NCBI GenBank assembly: GCA_003724185.1
Contig: RHGM01000001.1
Span: forward strand, 806,001 to 870,000
DNA from: Porphyrobacter sp. IPPAS B-1204
Lineage (GTDB): Bacteria; Pseudomonadota; Alphaproteobacteria; Sphingomonadales; Sphingomonadaceae
Direction of reading: 5' to 3'
Length of the DNA: 64,000 nucleotides
Part shown: piece by piece, positions 1 through 9,367 of the stretch
Layout of the letters: each line of letters starts with the position of its first letter
Numbering within the stretch: the first letter of the stretch is position 1
Program-made: the position numbers and the translations under genes
Notes under the pieces: model-generated
Told to the model about the DNA's origin: nothing
The model's input: the letters and a program-made list of their open reading frames with translations, nothing else
The model's database searches: none

Positions 1-1
1 A

Positions 2-397
2 CTGTCGAGCGACCCGCGCTATTCCTCGCACATCGCGCGCGGGCACCATCAGGACGAGCTTGACGCGCTGATCAACGATTGGACCGGCACGCTCACCGTT
101 GACGAAGTCGATGCGTTGATGATCGAATATTCGATCCCGGCAGGCCGGGTCTACCGCGCCCCTGACATGCTCGCCGATCCGCATTTTCAGGCGCGTGAGG
201 CGATTATCGAGGTCGAAACGCAAAAGCGCGGCACGATCAAGATGCAGAACGCCTTCCCCAAACTGTCCCGGACGCCGAGCACCATCCGCCGCCCTGCCCC
301 GGCCGCACCAGGTCAGGACAATGCCGAGGTGTTTGCCGAAAGGCTGGGAATGGATGCTGCCGAACTGGCCCGGCTGGCCGAGGCCGGCGTGATCTGA
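2..397 (+). CDS. CaiB/BaiF-family CoA transferase, C-terminal part (5' end outside window)
   Basis: Open frame from window start; C-terminal family signature 'IPAGRVYRAPDMLADPHFQAREAI'. Confidence 0.85.
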   Translation: MSSDPRYSSHIARGHHQDELDALINDWTGTLTVDEVDALMIEYSIPAGRVYRAPDMLADPHFQAREAIIEVETQKRGTIKMQNAFPKLSRTPSTIRRPAPAAPGQDNAEVFAERLGMDAAELARLAEAGVI

Positions 398-1038
398 TGG
401 CTGCCCCCACGGCATCCGACAATTACGCCGGTGTGTTCGAGGGGCGGTTGCAACCCGGCACGCGCCCGGCATTGCTGATCGTCGATGTGGTGGTAGCCTA
501 CCTCACGCAAGGCTCCCCGCTGTTCATGGACACCGCTGCGGCGGCCAGGGACTCCAACCGGCGCCTTGCCGATGCGGCACGCGAAGCGGGCGTGCCGGTG
601 GTGTTCACCAACGTTCAGTATAAATCCGATGGATCGGACGGAGGGGTGTTCTACCGCAAGGCTCCGGTGCTGAAGGCCTTTGTCGAAGGATCGCCGCTCG
701 GCGCCTTTCCCGATGACCTGACCCCTGCGCCGGGCGACCGCGTGTTCACCAAGCAATACCCAAGCGCCTTCTTCGGCACGGGCCTTGCCGAAGCATTGCA
801 CGCGGACAGCATCGATACCTTGCTGATCACCGGCTACTCCACCTCCGGCTGCGTCCGCGCGAGCGCGCTCGACGCGATGCAGCACGGCTTTGTCCCGCTG
901 GTGGTGCGCGATGCCTGTGCAGATCGCCATGAAGCCCCGCACGAGGCCAATCTGTTCGACCTTCAGGCCAAATATGCCGAGGTCATCTCCGAGGCCGAAG
1001 CACTTGGCCTGATCGCCGCCCTCAGGAAAAGTGCGTGA
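397..1038 (+). CDS. isochorismatase-family cysteine hydrolase
   Basis: 213 aa; 'ALLIVDVV...' start and 'LLITGYSTSGCVRASALDA' nucleophile Cys motif; TGATG overlap with upstream gene. Confidence 0.85.
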   Translation: MAAPTASDNYAGVFEGRLQPGTRPALLIVDVVVAYLTQGSPLFMDTAAAARDSNRRLADAAREAGVPVVFTNVQYKSDGSDGGVFYRKAPVLKAFVEGSPLGAFPDDLTPAPGDRVFTKQYPSAFFGTGLAEALHADSIDTLLITGYSTSGCVRASALDAMQHGFVPLVVRDACADRHEAPHEANLFDLQAKYAEVISEAEALGLIAALRKSA

Positions 1039-1276
1039 CTACTGAAGATCGGCGCGGATTGCCGTTCTAAGTGCAAGGTCGGCCGCTTCGCGCCTGTCGA
1101 GACGGCCGATTGAGGTCCGCAAGGTCGATTGCGACCCGGCCCTGTGGAACTCTGGCGGGGGCGCTGCCGCAACGCGGCGTCCCCGCACTTATGGCCGCTT
1201 GAACGGACGATCTCGCCGCCCGCTCGCCATTCCTGTCACCGGCAACGCCCCGCAGCAGCACCGCGACGGTGCCGGT

Positions 1277-3382
1277 TCACGGCTGCACAGAGGTGGGTGC
1301 GCCGGTCTTGTACTTTTCGAACCACGCAAGGATGGCCGATGCCTTGGCCGCGCTCTGAGACGGACGGGCGGCGATACCGCCGTGGCTTGCGCCGGGGATC
1401 TTGACCAGCGCTGTCGGCACGCCGCGCAGCCGCAGCGCGGTGTAATATTGCTCGGACTCGCTCACCGGCGTGCGGAAATCCTCGGCGCCGACCACCACCA
1501 GTGTCGGTGTGGTGACATTGCCGACCAGCGACAGCGGCGATTGCTTCCAGTAAAGTTCCGGCTGCTCCCACGGCTGTGCGCCGAGCCAGTACCGCCCGAA
1601 GAAGGCCGGGTTATCGGCAGTCAGCACCTGCGTGGTCCAGTTGATCACCGGCTTCTGTGTCGCGGCGGCCTTGAACCGATTGGTCTTCCCGACGATCCAA
1701 CTGGTCAGCACCCCGCCGCCCGATCCGCCCGTGACGAACAGCGCTTCGGGATCGGCGACGCCTTGCGCAATCGCTTCGTCGACGATGCTGATGAGATCGT
1801 CATAGTCGTTGCCGGGATAGGCCTTGTCGATCCGGTTGGCGAAGTCCTCGCCGTAGCTGGTCGATCCGCGCGGATTGGCGGACAGCACGGCATAGCCTGC
1901 TGCGGCATAAAGCTGGTTGTCGGTGGCGAAATGCGGCCCATAGGCGGCAAAGGGCCCGCCGTGGATTTCTAGGATCAGCAGCACCCGCGTGCCTGCCACA
2001 TAGCCCGGCGGCAGGGTCAGCCAGCCTTCGATGGGCAGGCCATCAAAGCTGGATTTGGTGGTGATCTTGCGCACCTCGCCCATCGTCTTGACCGCCTTCA
2101 GCGAGGCGTTGAGATCGGTCAGGGTCCGGGTCTTGCCTGCCGCTGCCAGCTGCAATTCTGCGGGAAAGGTCGGCGCGCCGCCGGTGAAGGCCAGCGCATC
2201 ATTGGCTGCGACCGAAAAACTGCCGCCGGTGTAGGGCCGGTCAAAGCTGCTGCCTGTCACCCCCTGCACCACATCGCGGATCGCCCCGTCGAGCCCGATG
2301 CGTGCCACCCGCGTCTCGCCGCTGATGTCATATTGCGCATAGATGCCCGTGCCATCGGCATCCCACACGATCCCCGCCGGGCTGAAGTCCCAACCCGCCG
2401 TCAGATTGCGCCGGCCTGTGCCATCAGGGGCCATGATGTAGAGATCGTCGTCCTCATGCGCGCGGCCAGCATCGTCAAAGCCGAGGAACGCGATCAGCTT
2501 GCCATCGGGGGACACCTTGGGGCTGTGGTCGGGGCCGTCTCGGCTCGTGAGCGCGGTGATCGCGCCGCTCGCGATGTCGAGAGCGTGGATTTCTGCCTCG
2601 ACCGGATCGTTCTGCCAGTCAGGTTTGCGGTTGGCGCTGAAATAGAGCGTGCGGGCGTCCCTGGAAAAGGCCAGCGTGCCGCCATCATGGTAATCGCCGA
2701 AGGTCAGCTGACGCGGCGCTCCTCCGATGGCCGGGATGATGAAGATCTTCTCAAACCCCGGCTTGAGATAGCCCGCCCCGTCGGCACGGTAGGCGAGCAG
2801 GTCGTAGATTTGCAGCGGCTCGGCCCATTTGGCGCCTTCGGGCTTGCGGGAGGGGGCCTCACCCAGCTTCAGGCCCTCACCTTCGACCAGCATGGTGTAA
2901 GCAATTGTCGCACCGTCGGGCGACCAGGTGATGCCGGACGGGCTGCTGGGCAGACCCGTCAGGCGCACCGCCTCGCCGCCCTTCACCCACCTGACCCACA
3001 GCTGAGCGCCGCCGCTTGCGGTGGAGACATAAGCCAGCCGCGTGCCATCGGGCGACCAGCGCGGCGCAAAGGCGTCCGCTTCGCCCATTCCGCCCGCCAG
3101 CGGCACCTGTTCACCGGTGCGGGCATCCACCAGCCAGATCGAACGGCGCGCCCGGTCGGTCATGATGTCATTGCTGACCCGGACATAGGCGATGCGGGTG
3201 CCATCGGGGCTGATCTGCGGATCGCTCGCCATCGACAGGTCGAACAGATCCTGCGCGGTGAAGCGCCGCTCCGGCCCCGCTTCAACCGGTGATGCGGCTG
3301 GCGCATCCGTAGCAGCTTGCGCAAGCGCGCCATCGGTGGCCAGCAGCATCAGGGCTGCGGCAAGGCAGGTTCGTGTGATCAT
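1277..3382 (-). CDS. S9-family (prolyl oligopeptidase/acylaminoacyl) peptidase with signal peptide
   Basis: WD/TolB-like repeats 'SPDGTRIAYV', catalytic 'GGSGGG', C-terminal 'GASHGG'; start chosen at MITRTCLAAALML. Confidence 0.9.
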   Translation of the reverse strand: MITRTCLAAALMLLATDGALAQAATDAPAASPVEAGPERRFTAQDLFDLSMASDPQISPDGTRIAYVRVSNDIMTDRARRSIWLVDARTGEQVPLAGGMGEADAFAPRWSPDGTRLAYVSTASGGAQLWVRWVKGGEAVRLTGLPSSPSGITWSPDGATIAYTMLVEGEGLKLGEAPSRKPEGAKWAEPLQIYDLLAYRADGAGYLKPGFEKIFIIPAIGGAPRQLTFGDYHDGGTLAFSRDARTLYFSANRKPDWQNDPVEAEIHALDIASGAITALTSRDGPDHSPKVSPDGKLIAFLGFDDAGRAHEDDDLYIMAPDGTGRRNLTAGWDFSPAGIVWDADGTGIYAQYDISGETRVARIGLDGAIRDVVQGVTGSSFDRPYTGGSFSVAANDALAFTGGAPTFPAELQLAAAGKTRTLTDLNASLKAVKTMGEVRKITTKSSFDGLPIEGWLTLPPGYVAGTRVLLILEIHGGPFAAYGPHFATDNQLYAAAGYAVLSANPRGSTSYGEDFANRIDKAYPGNDYDDLISIVDEAIAQGVADPEALFVTGGSGGGVLTSWIVGKTNRFKAAATQKPVINWTTQVLTADNPAFFGRYWLGAQPWEQPELYWKQSPLSLVGNVTTPTLVVVGAEDFRTPVSESEQYYTALRLRGVPTALVKIPGASHGGIAARPSQSAAKASAILAWFEKYKTGAPTSVQP

Positions 3383-3443
3383 CGGTGGGCATCCTTTTGC
3401 GTCAGCCGACAATGCAACGCGAACCCCCGCTGGTCAAACGCGC

Positions 3444-4442
3444 CTATTCCCCCTGCGCGGGAACAAGCGCAGCCAGCGCCTCACGCGAAAGCACCGCGCC
3501 GCCTGCGGGATAGGCATAGCCGGCCTGCATCGGGCTGACAGCGATTGCTTTGCGATAGACAACGCTTTCATCCTCACGCTGGTCGGCAGCGGGTGCCGCG
3601 GTGTTGAAATCGAAGCTTACGCCCGGCAGCGGGGGGATCTCCATGCCGCGCGACTTGGCCATCATCTGCATCATCGGCGAGGCGCTGGCCGCCATGTCTG
3701 CGGTGAACCCGACCTTGTAGGCGTTGTAGGTGCCGATCCCGGCAAGCTGCCAGCGCGCACCTGCGAGCTGGTCGGGAAAGTTGACGTTCAGCGCAAGGCC
3801 CACCGGCAACAGCGCCCCTTCGGCAGCACGCGCTTCGAGGTGGGCGACAAGTTCGACCGAACGGCGCGCGACTTCGTCCGAAAGCGGATTGTCGAGACTG
3901 GCGCTTTCCGTCCCCGCCCCCGCGCTCAAGGCGATGGCGGGGATGCCGCTGACGGCGGCATATTGCGCCGCGCTGACCGTGCCCGAGGACAGGATGATCG
4001 CGCCGACATTCTGCCCTTCATTGGGGCCGGACAGCACCAGATCGGGCGCCTTGCCCCAGCGCGCCTTGGCGATCACGTCCAGCCCGTGAAGCAGCGCTGC
4101 CACGGGCGTGCCATCGACATAGTGGAAGTCGCCCGCAGGCAGGCCTGCGCGGGTCATAGGCCCGGCCCCCGGATCGCCGGGCTGCGCCGCATCGTTCAGA
4201 CACGCGGTCGTGAGCGGCGCGATCGGGCGGGCGATACCAAGCGCTGCTCCCTGTCCGCTCTGGTTGGTACAGGGCACCGACACCACAACATCGTGCCCGG
4301 CTTCCTTCAGCGCTTCATAGAGCGCAACGACATTGCTGGTCAGGCCGTCGTCATTGGTCAGGACGATGTTGCGCGCCGCCACGGTCGCCGGGGCGAGGCC
4401 CAGCACGCTTGCGGCAAGAAGAGCGGTGAGGTGGTGACGCAT
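3444..4442 (-). CDS. SurE-family 5'/3'-nucleotidase with predicted N-terminal signal peptide
   Basis: 'NIVLTNDDG' and 'LSGPNEGQNVG' SurE motifs after MRHHLTALLAASVLGLAPATVAA. Confidence 0.85.
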   Translation of the reverse strand: MRHHLTALLAASVLGLAPATVAARNIVLTNDDGLTSNVVALYEALKEAGHDVVVSVPCTNQSGQGAALGIARPIAPLTTACLNDAAQPGDPGAGPMTRAGLPAGDFHYVDGTPVAALLHGLDVIAKARWGKAPDLVLSGPNEGQNVGAIILSSGTVSAAQYAAVSGIPAIALSAGAGTESASLDNPLSDEVARRSVELVAHLEARAAEGALLPVGLALNVNFPDQLAGARWQLAGIGTYNAYKVGFTADMAASASPMMQMMAKSRGMEIPPLPGVSFDFNTAAPAADQREDESVVYRKAIAVSPMQAGYAYPAGGAVLSREALAALVPAQGE

Positions 4443-4462
4443 GGCAGATCCCCTTGGATTGA

Positions 4463-7054
4463 TCAGAAGTTGAAGCGCACGCCGAACAGGTAACGCTCGC
4501 CAATGCGCTCCACTTCGGACGGGGTCGCAGGCGTGCCTTCATAGGCAACGTAGGTTTCATCGGTAAGGTTGGCGAGATCCGCGAACAGGGTGATATTGGG
4601 GGTCAGCGCGTAGCGGGCGGTGACATCGAGATTTTCGAACCCCTGCCGGAACTCGCCTGCGCCCAGCCCGCCGATGGTGTCGAGGAAATCGGTGCGCTTC
4701 TGATAGGCAACCCGCAGGCTGAGCCCGGCATATTCGTAGAACACCGAGGCGTTCATCACCGTATCCGACAGGCCCTGAAAGGCGAAGGTTTCCAGCTGTC
4801 CGGCGGCATTCCGCGCCTCGAAATCGCCGCCCAGCAGGGTAACATTGCCCTGCACCCCCAGGCCTGCCAGCGCGCCGGGCAGGAAATCGAACTGGGTCTC
4901 GATATTGAATTCCACCCCGTAGAGGTTGCCGCTTTCGCCGTTGAAGGTCGATCCCAGCAGGTAATCCGACCGGTCGATCCCGCCGCTATTGTACAGATCC
5001 GATCCGACCCGCTGCTGGCTTTGATACAGCACATCCTCAACCCAGCGGTTGAAGGCGCTAATCGATGCGATGCCGTTGCTGGAGAAATAGTATTCGATCG
5101 CCGCATCCACGCCCCAGGTGTATTCGGGGGTAAGGAAGGGGTTGCCGCCGCTGATGGTGGCGCCGGTGTCGCTGATCGAGGCGCCGACGCGGATCGCGGC
5201 ATAGGCCGGACGCGAAACGCCGCGCTGCCCGCCGAAGCGCAGCACGACATTGTCGCTGGCCTCGTAACGGATGTTGAGGCTCGGGAAGAGATCGAAGAAA
5301 TCCTGCGACACAGCCAGCGGGGTCTGGACCGCGCCGACCAGCACGGTGCCGGCATTGTCGATCTGGTATTGCTCGGCGCGCACACCGGCTACCAGTTGCA
5401 GCGGCCCGGCATCCCACTGGGCCATCGCATAACCGGCGATGATGCGTTCCTCCTGATCGTAGAACGAGGTGGGCAACACGAAGTTCGCCGGATCAATCCC
5501 TGCGCGGCCGAGCGCGGCCTGCAATTCGCGGTTCATCGCCCGGGTATCGACATAGTTGATCCCGACGCCGAGCGGGAACTGCGTGTCCCACGGCCGGTCG
5601 GTGGCGAAGCTGTTGGGGTTGAACCCGGTCGCGGCCAGCGGCACCACCCCGCCAATGCCGATGTTGTTTCCGACAATGTCGCGCTTGGTGGCATAAAGGC
5701 CCGCGCTGATCTTCAGTTCACCCGCCTGTTTCCAGGCATCAAGCCGCCCCGACCAGGCATCCGAGGTCACGCCCTGAATGATCGGGATCAGCAGGGTCCG
5801 CGGCAGGTTCTGTTCGGTGATCGGGATCGAGGTAAGCTCAGCCCCGCGCGACAGCACGCCGCCGGTGTTGACTGTGCGGAACAGTCGGACAGTGGGGAAG
5901 CGCGCGTCGGCAGTGCGATCATAATCGACGCTGACCGATCGGATCGAGGATTGGATCAGCGGCAGATCGGTGGTGTTTTCGGTGCGGGTGTAACCGACGA
6001 TGCCCTTCACCCCGCCTTCGGGCGTATCATAATCGAAACCGGCCGATCCGATGTAGTTCTGATTGAGATACAGCCCGTCGTTGTAATTGGTGGTGATCGA
6101 GACATTGTCGAGGCTGCCGCTCAGCAGTCCGCGGGTACCGCGCGCGGCAGCTTCGCCGATCTCGATTTCATAGGCGTGGCGTTCCTCGCGGTCGCGGAAT
6201 TCGGTGAAGATGCCGTTGACGAACAGCTTCAGATCGTCGCTCGCGCGCACCTCGAACGCGCCGAACAGCCCGTTGTTTTCGCGGGTCAGTTCATAATTGC
6301 GGATGTCGATGTCGATCGGGATGCCGTTGGCGTCGTAACCGGCCTCGCGGTTATCGGTCACCTGACTGCGGCGGTAGTGCGAACCGCCGATGGCGAAGCC
6401 GATGCTGTCATTGGTCCATGACAGGCGCAGCGAGCCCTGACGCTGCGGCCCTTCTCCCAGTTTCATGAAGCCGTAACCCGCATCGCCCGTCACGCTGAAA
6501 CCCGCCTTGCCATCATCCAGCGGCGAGAAGGTTTGCAGGTCAACCAACGCGGTGATCGCTTCCGAGGTGATATCGGGGGTGAGCGACTTGTTGACCACCA
6601 GCTGCTGCAACAGCACGGCAGGCACCGCATCGAACCGGAAGGCCCGCTCGCCGCCGCCTTCGTCGGTGCCCGTTTGCGGGAGGCCATCGATGCTGACCGA
6701 TGTCCAGCGGTTGGGGGCACCGCGCACCTGAATGTAACGCGCCTGCCCCTGGTCAAGCTGCACCGCAACCCCCGGCAGGCGGGCCAGTGCGGCAGCGATA
6801 TTTTCGTCCGGAAAGCGTCCAACCGAGTCAGCGGTGGCGACATCGGTAACGTTGAGCGCGGCGCGCTTGGCCTCGGTCGCGTTTTCCAGCGAACCGCGGA
6901 TCGATCCCGTCACGACGATGACGTTGCCCTCCCCGTCAGCGGCACCGGCTTCGGGCTCGGCTGAAACATTGTCCTGTGCGGCGGCTGGCAGCGCCAGCAC
7001 CAGCGCACTTGCACCCAGCAGCGCAGCACGGAAAGAGATGGTTGCATACGACAT
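4463..7054 (-). CDS. TonB-dependent receptor
   Basis: 863 aa; plug domain 'VGRFPDENIAAALARLPGVAV...', C-terminal 'RYLFGVRFNF' ending in aromatic Phe. Confidence 0.93.
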   Translation of the reverse strand: MSYATISFRAALLGASALVLALPAAAQDNVSAEPEAGAADGEGNVIVVTGSIRGSLENATEAKRAALNVTDVATADSVGRFPDENIAAALARLPGVAVQLDQGQARYIQVRGAPNRWTSVSIDGLPQTGTDEGGGERAFRFDAVPAVLLQQLVVNKSLTPDITSEAITALVDLQTFSPLDDGKAGFSVTGDAGYGFMKLGEGPQRQGSLRLSWTNDSIGFAIGGSHYRRSQVTDNREAGYDANGIPIDIDIRNYELTRENNGLFGAFEVRASDDLKLFVNGIFTEFRDREERHAYEIEIGEAAARGTRGLLSGSLDNVSITTNYNDGLYLNQNYIGSAGFDYDTPEGGVKGIVGYTRTENTTDLPLIQSSIRSVSVDYDRTADARFPTVRLFRTVNTGGVLSRGAELTSIPITEQNLPRTLLIPIIQGVTSDAWSGRLDAWKQAGELKISAGLYATKRDIVGNNIGIGGVVPLAATGFNPNSFATDRPWDTQFPLGVGINYVDTRAMNRELQAALGRAGIDPANFVLPTSFYDQEERIIAGYAMAQWDAGPLQLVAGVRAEQYQIDNAGTVLVGAVQTPLAVSQDFFDLFPSLNIRYEASDNVVLRFGGQRGVSRPAYAAIRVGASISDTGATISGGNPFLTPEYTWGVDAAIEYYFSSNGIASISAFNRWVEDVLYQSQQRVGSDLYNSGGIDRSDYLLGSTFNGESGNLYGVEFNIETQFDFLPGALAGLGVQGNVTLLGGDFEARNAAGQLETFAFQGLSDTVMNASVFYEYAGLSLRVAYQKRTDFLDTIGGLGAGEFRQGFENLDVTARYALTPNITLFADLANLTDETYVAYEGTPATPSEVERIGERYLFGVRFNF

Positions 7055-7100
7055 CGGCGAAACCCCTGTTGCCTTGATTCGTATCGCAATTAGAACGCTT

Positions 7101-7118
7101 GTAAGTAATGTAAGTTAC
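7101..7118. promoter_or_regulatory. two tandem 9-bp repeats GTAAGTAAT|GTAAGTTAC, candidate operator
   Basis: Directly visible repeat between divergent TonB receptor and TetR-like gene; GTAAGTTAC is itself a palindrome. Confidence 0.4.
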
Positions 7119-7219
7119 GGTGACACCGCCGGCCCGCATATCCGGAAAATGCAGGCAATTTCTGTCATCATCCCGCTGAAAGGGTCAAAAATGCATCACA
7201 TAATGATCAGAAAAACGAC

Positions 7220-8380
7220 ATGAATTCGACAGAAAGTCGCCTGATTGACGCATTGCTCGACCTTTGGGCCGAATCGCCGACTGAAGCGGTTTCGGTTCGG
7301 GCACTGGTGCAGAAGGCAGAGACCGCCCATTCGTCGATCCATTACCACTTCGGCAATGTAGAACATTTGTATCAAAGCGCCTCAGGTGCAGCCCTCGCCA
7401 AGGCCGAGCATTGGATGGAGGCGCAATTGGCCGCGCTTGGCACGCTGGCGGTTGACCCGCTTCCCCCCGCCTTGCAGGCGTCGATCATGGCGTCGGTGAT
7501 TGCCGACTGGACGGGCGATCAGCGCCGCCTTGCGATGGCGTGGCGCCACGCGCCCGGTGCAGACTGGCAGACCGCGTGGGAGCGGTTCTGGGGCGAGGTC
7601 GCAAGGGTGATCGGCCTTGGCGACAATGCTGACACCATCGCCTGCTTTGCCGCCGGAGAAGCGGCGCGTCACCTGCTGGTGTGGCATCCGCTGCTCGACC
7701 GTGCGCTGCTTGAAGAGACCACCGCAGCATTGGTGCTGTGGTTGCGCGAGCGCCGCCTGCAGCCCGATCCTGTCCGCGCCATGTATCGCACGCGCGCGCT
7801 CAGACATTACCATGCGCCCCGGCCGCATCTTGATCGGCTGAACGACCCGATTTCCGCCGCCGCCGCCGCACTGCTGGCAGAACAGGGCCATGTCGGCGTC
7901 ACCTTCCGCGCTGTCGCTGCCCGGGCACAGGTGACGCTCGGCAAGGTCATCCACGTCTATGGGACCAAGAGTGAATTGCTGCACGCGGCCCTGTACAGCC
8001 TCTATGAACGTGAGGCGCTTCGCGGTGATGTGGAGCAGCTTGTCGCCCGGACCATCGCGCCAGACGTGATGCTGGACGAGCTGCTCAACGCCGTCCTGCG
8101 CGGTCGCCAGCCGGTGCTGGCCGCCTATGACGAGATCGAGCGGGCGATCTACAACGGCGAGGATCACGCCCCGTTGCGGGGGCTGGTGCGAGCCATGGAA
8201 GATCCGAGCGGGACATGGGCGCTCGCGCAGCTGCTTGGCGGGCTCCATCCGTCCGCGTCGCTGGTGGCGGCCTTTTCCGCGACCATCAGAGGGATCGGTT
8301 ACCGCGTTCAGCACGCAGGCGGCACGCAGGATGACCTGCGATCCGGTGCTGCGGCGGTGCTGCGTCCTTTCGCGCGTTAA
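7220..8380 (+). CDS. TetR-family protein with two HTH domains in one chain
   Basis: First HTH 'VSVRALVQKAETAHSSIHYHFGNVEHLY', second HTH 'VTFRAVAARAQVTLGKVIHVYGTKSELLHAAL'. Confidence 0.85.
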   Translation: MNSTESRLIDALLDLWAESPTEAVSVRALVQKAETAHSSIHYHFGNVEHLYQSASGAALAKAEHWMEAQLAALGTLAVDPLPPALQASIMASVIADWTGDQRRLAMAWRHAPGADWQTAWERFWGEVARVIGLGDNADTIACFAAGEAARHLLVWHPLLDRALLEETTAALVLWLRERRLQPDPVRAMYRTRALRHYHAPRPHLDRLNDPISAAAAALLAEQGHVGVTFRAVAARAQVTLGKVIHVYGTKSELLHAALYSLYEREALRGDVEQLVARTIAPDVMLDELLNAVLRGRQPVLAAYDEIERAIYNGEDHAPLRGLVRAMEDPSGTWALAQLLGGLHPSASLVAAFSATIRGIGYRVQHAGGTQDDLRSGAAAVLRPFAR

Positions 8381-8384
8381 CCGG

Positions 8385-8501
8385 TCAGCGCGCTGCAATA
8401 GTCACATAGATCTCGGCCCCGAAATCAGCGAAGCGGTCCCAAAGGACGATGACAAGCACGAGTGCGACGATGGCGATGATGATCTCTTTTCGGCGCTTCA
8501 T
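8385..8501 (-). CDS. 38-aa single-TM small membrane protein (below ORF-track size cutoff)
   Basis: MKRRKEIIIAIVALVLVIVLWDRFADFGAEIYVTIAAR*: basic N-terminus plus hydrophobic helix, translated by hand. Confidence 0.45.
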   Translation of the reverse strand: MKRRKEIIIAIVALVLVIVLWDRFADFGAEIYVTIAAR

Positions 8502-8585
8502 CTGGTTTTCTCTTGGTTGGCGTGGAGGATTCGGTTTTTCTGTAAGGCAAGGTGCCCGGTGTAAAGCGGTGTGCGCACAGGGACG

Positions 8586-9224
8586 TCAGCCAAAGGCTGC
8601 CTCGCTTTGCACCGTCAGGGCAATGCGCGGCCCCATGCCTTTCAGATAGGCCAGCCGGACAACCAGCAGCATCGCCGGTTCAATGAAGCGCGCTGCCATC
8701 AGCGGTCCGGCATCGACCACCGTGGCAGGCAGTTGGGCAAGCAGGCCCGCCACGATCCCTTTCGCCTCGCTGTCGTCACCCGCAACGAACAGGCCTGGGG
8801 CCGCGCCGGCGATGAAAGGATCGTCTGCGTGCATCAGTTCGGCGAAAGGCGGCACGCCCTTGATCACCCTCGCCCCGGGCAGCAGGCGGGCGATCTCCTC
8901 TCCGCCCGAGGTATCGCCGCCCACCAGCAGGCCCGACAGATCGGGGGCGAGCGGATTGGTGCAATCCCAGACGATCTTGCCAGCGGCCGGGCCGAGAGCG
9001 GCGAGCGCATCGCCAACCGCAGCCCACGGAACTGCGATGACAATGACATCGCCAAAGGCGGCAAGCGCTTCGGGTGAGCCATAGCCGACCCCCGCTGCCT
9101 CGGCCGCTGCGGCCACCGCCTCGGGATCGCGGCCGAACCCCAGCATGATGTCGTGCCCGGCTGCCGACAATCGCCGCGCCAGCGCTGTGCCGACATTGCC
9201 GGCGCCCAGAATGGCAATCTTCAT
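8586..9224 (-). CDS. NAD(P)-binding / F420-dependent NADP reductase-like protein
   Basis: 'MKIAILGAGNVGTALARRLSAAGHDIMLGFGRD' Rossmann motif. Confidence 0.85.
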   Translation of the reverse strand: MKIAILGAGNVGTALARRLSAAGHDIMLGFGRDPEAVAAAAEAAGVGYGSPEALAAFGDVIVIAVPWAAVGDALAALGPAAGKIVWDCTNPLAPDLSGLLVGGDTSGGEEIARLLPGARVIKGVPPFAELMHADDPFIAGAAPGLFVAGDDSEAKGIVAGLLAQLPATVVDAGPLMAARFIEPAMLLVVRLAYLKGMGPRIALTVQSEAAFG

Positions 9225-9367
9225 CGTGTCGCTCCTCATTGTTCCGGTGCCTGCCGCCGGTCTTCACGGTCGATTTATGATGTGTTGCCGCGCGAAGGTA
9301 TTTCACGTTCCGGCAATGTCCGATCTGGCGGCACTGACATCGGCAAAAACCGCGCTAGAATATCGTC

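Noticed and set aside
1039-1276. Gap between isochorismatase and S9 peptidase as an RNA gene or degraded mobile element
   Set aside because: No convincing hairpin/tRNA fold, inverted repeats or transposase remnants seen; short ORFs look spurious.
3192-4493. 433-aa plus-strand ORF
   Set aside because: Antisense to SurE and peptidase start; no motif.
5021-6421. 466-aa plus-strand ORF
   Set aside because: Antisense to TonB receptor; no recognisable motif.
7078-7107. TTCGT near the first TonB receptor as a cluster operator
   Set aside because: No ACGCR arm at the required 20-bp spacing, so the first TonB receptor is probably outside the regulon.
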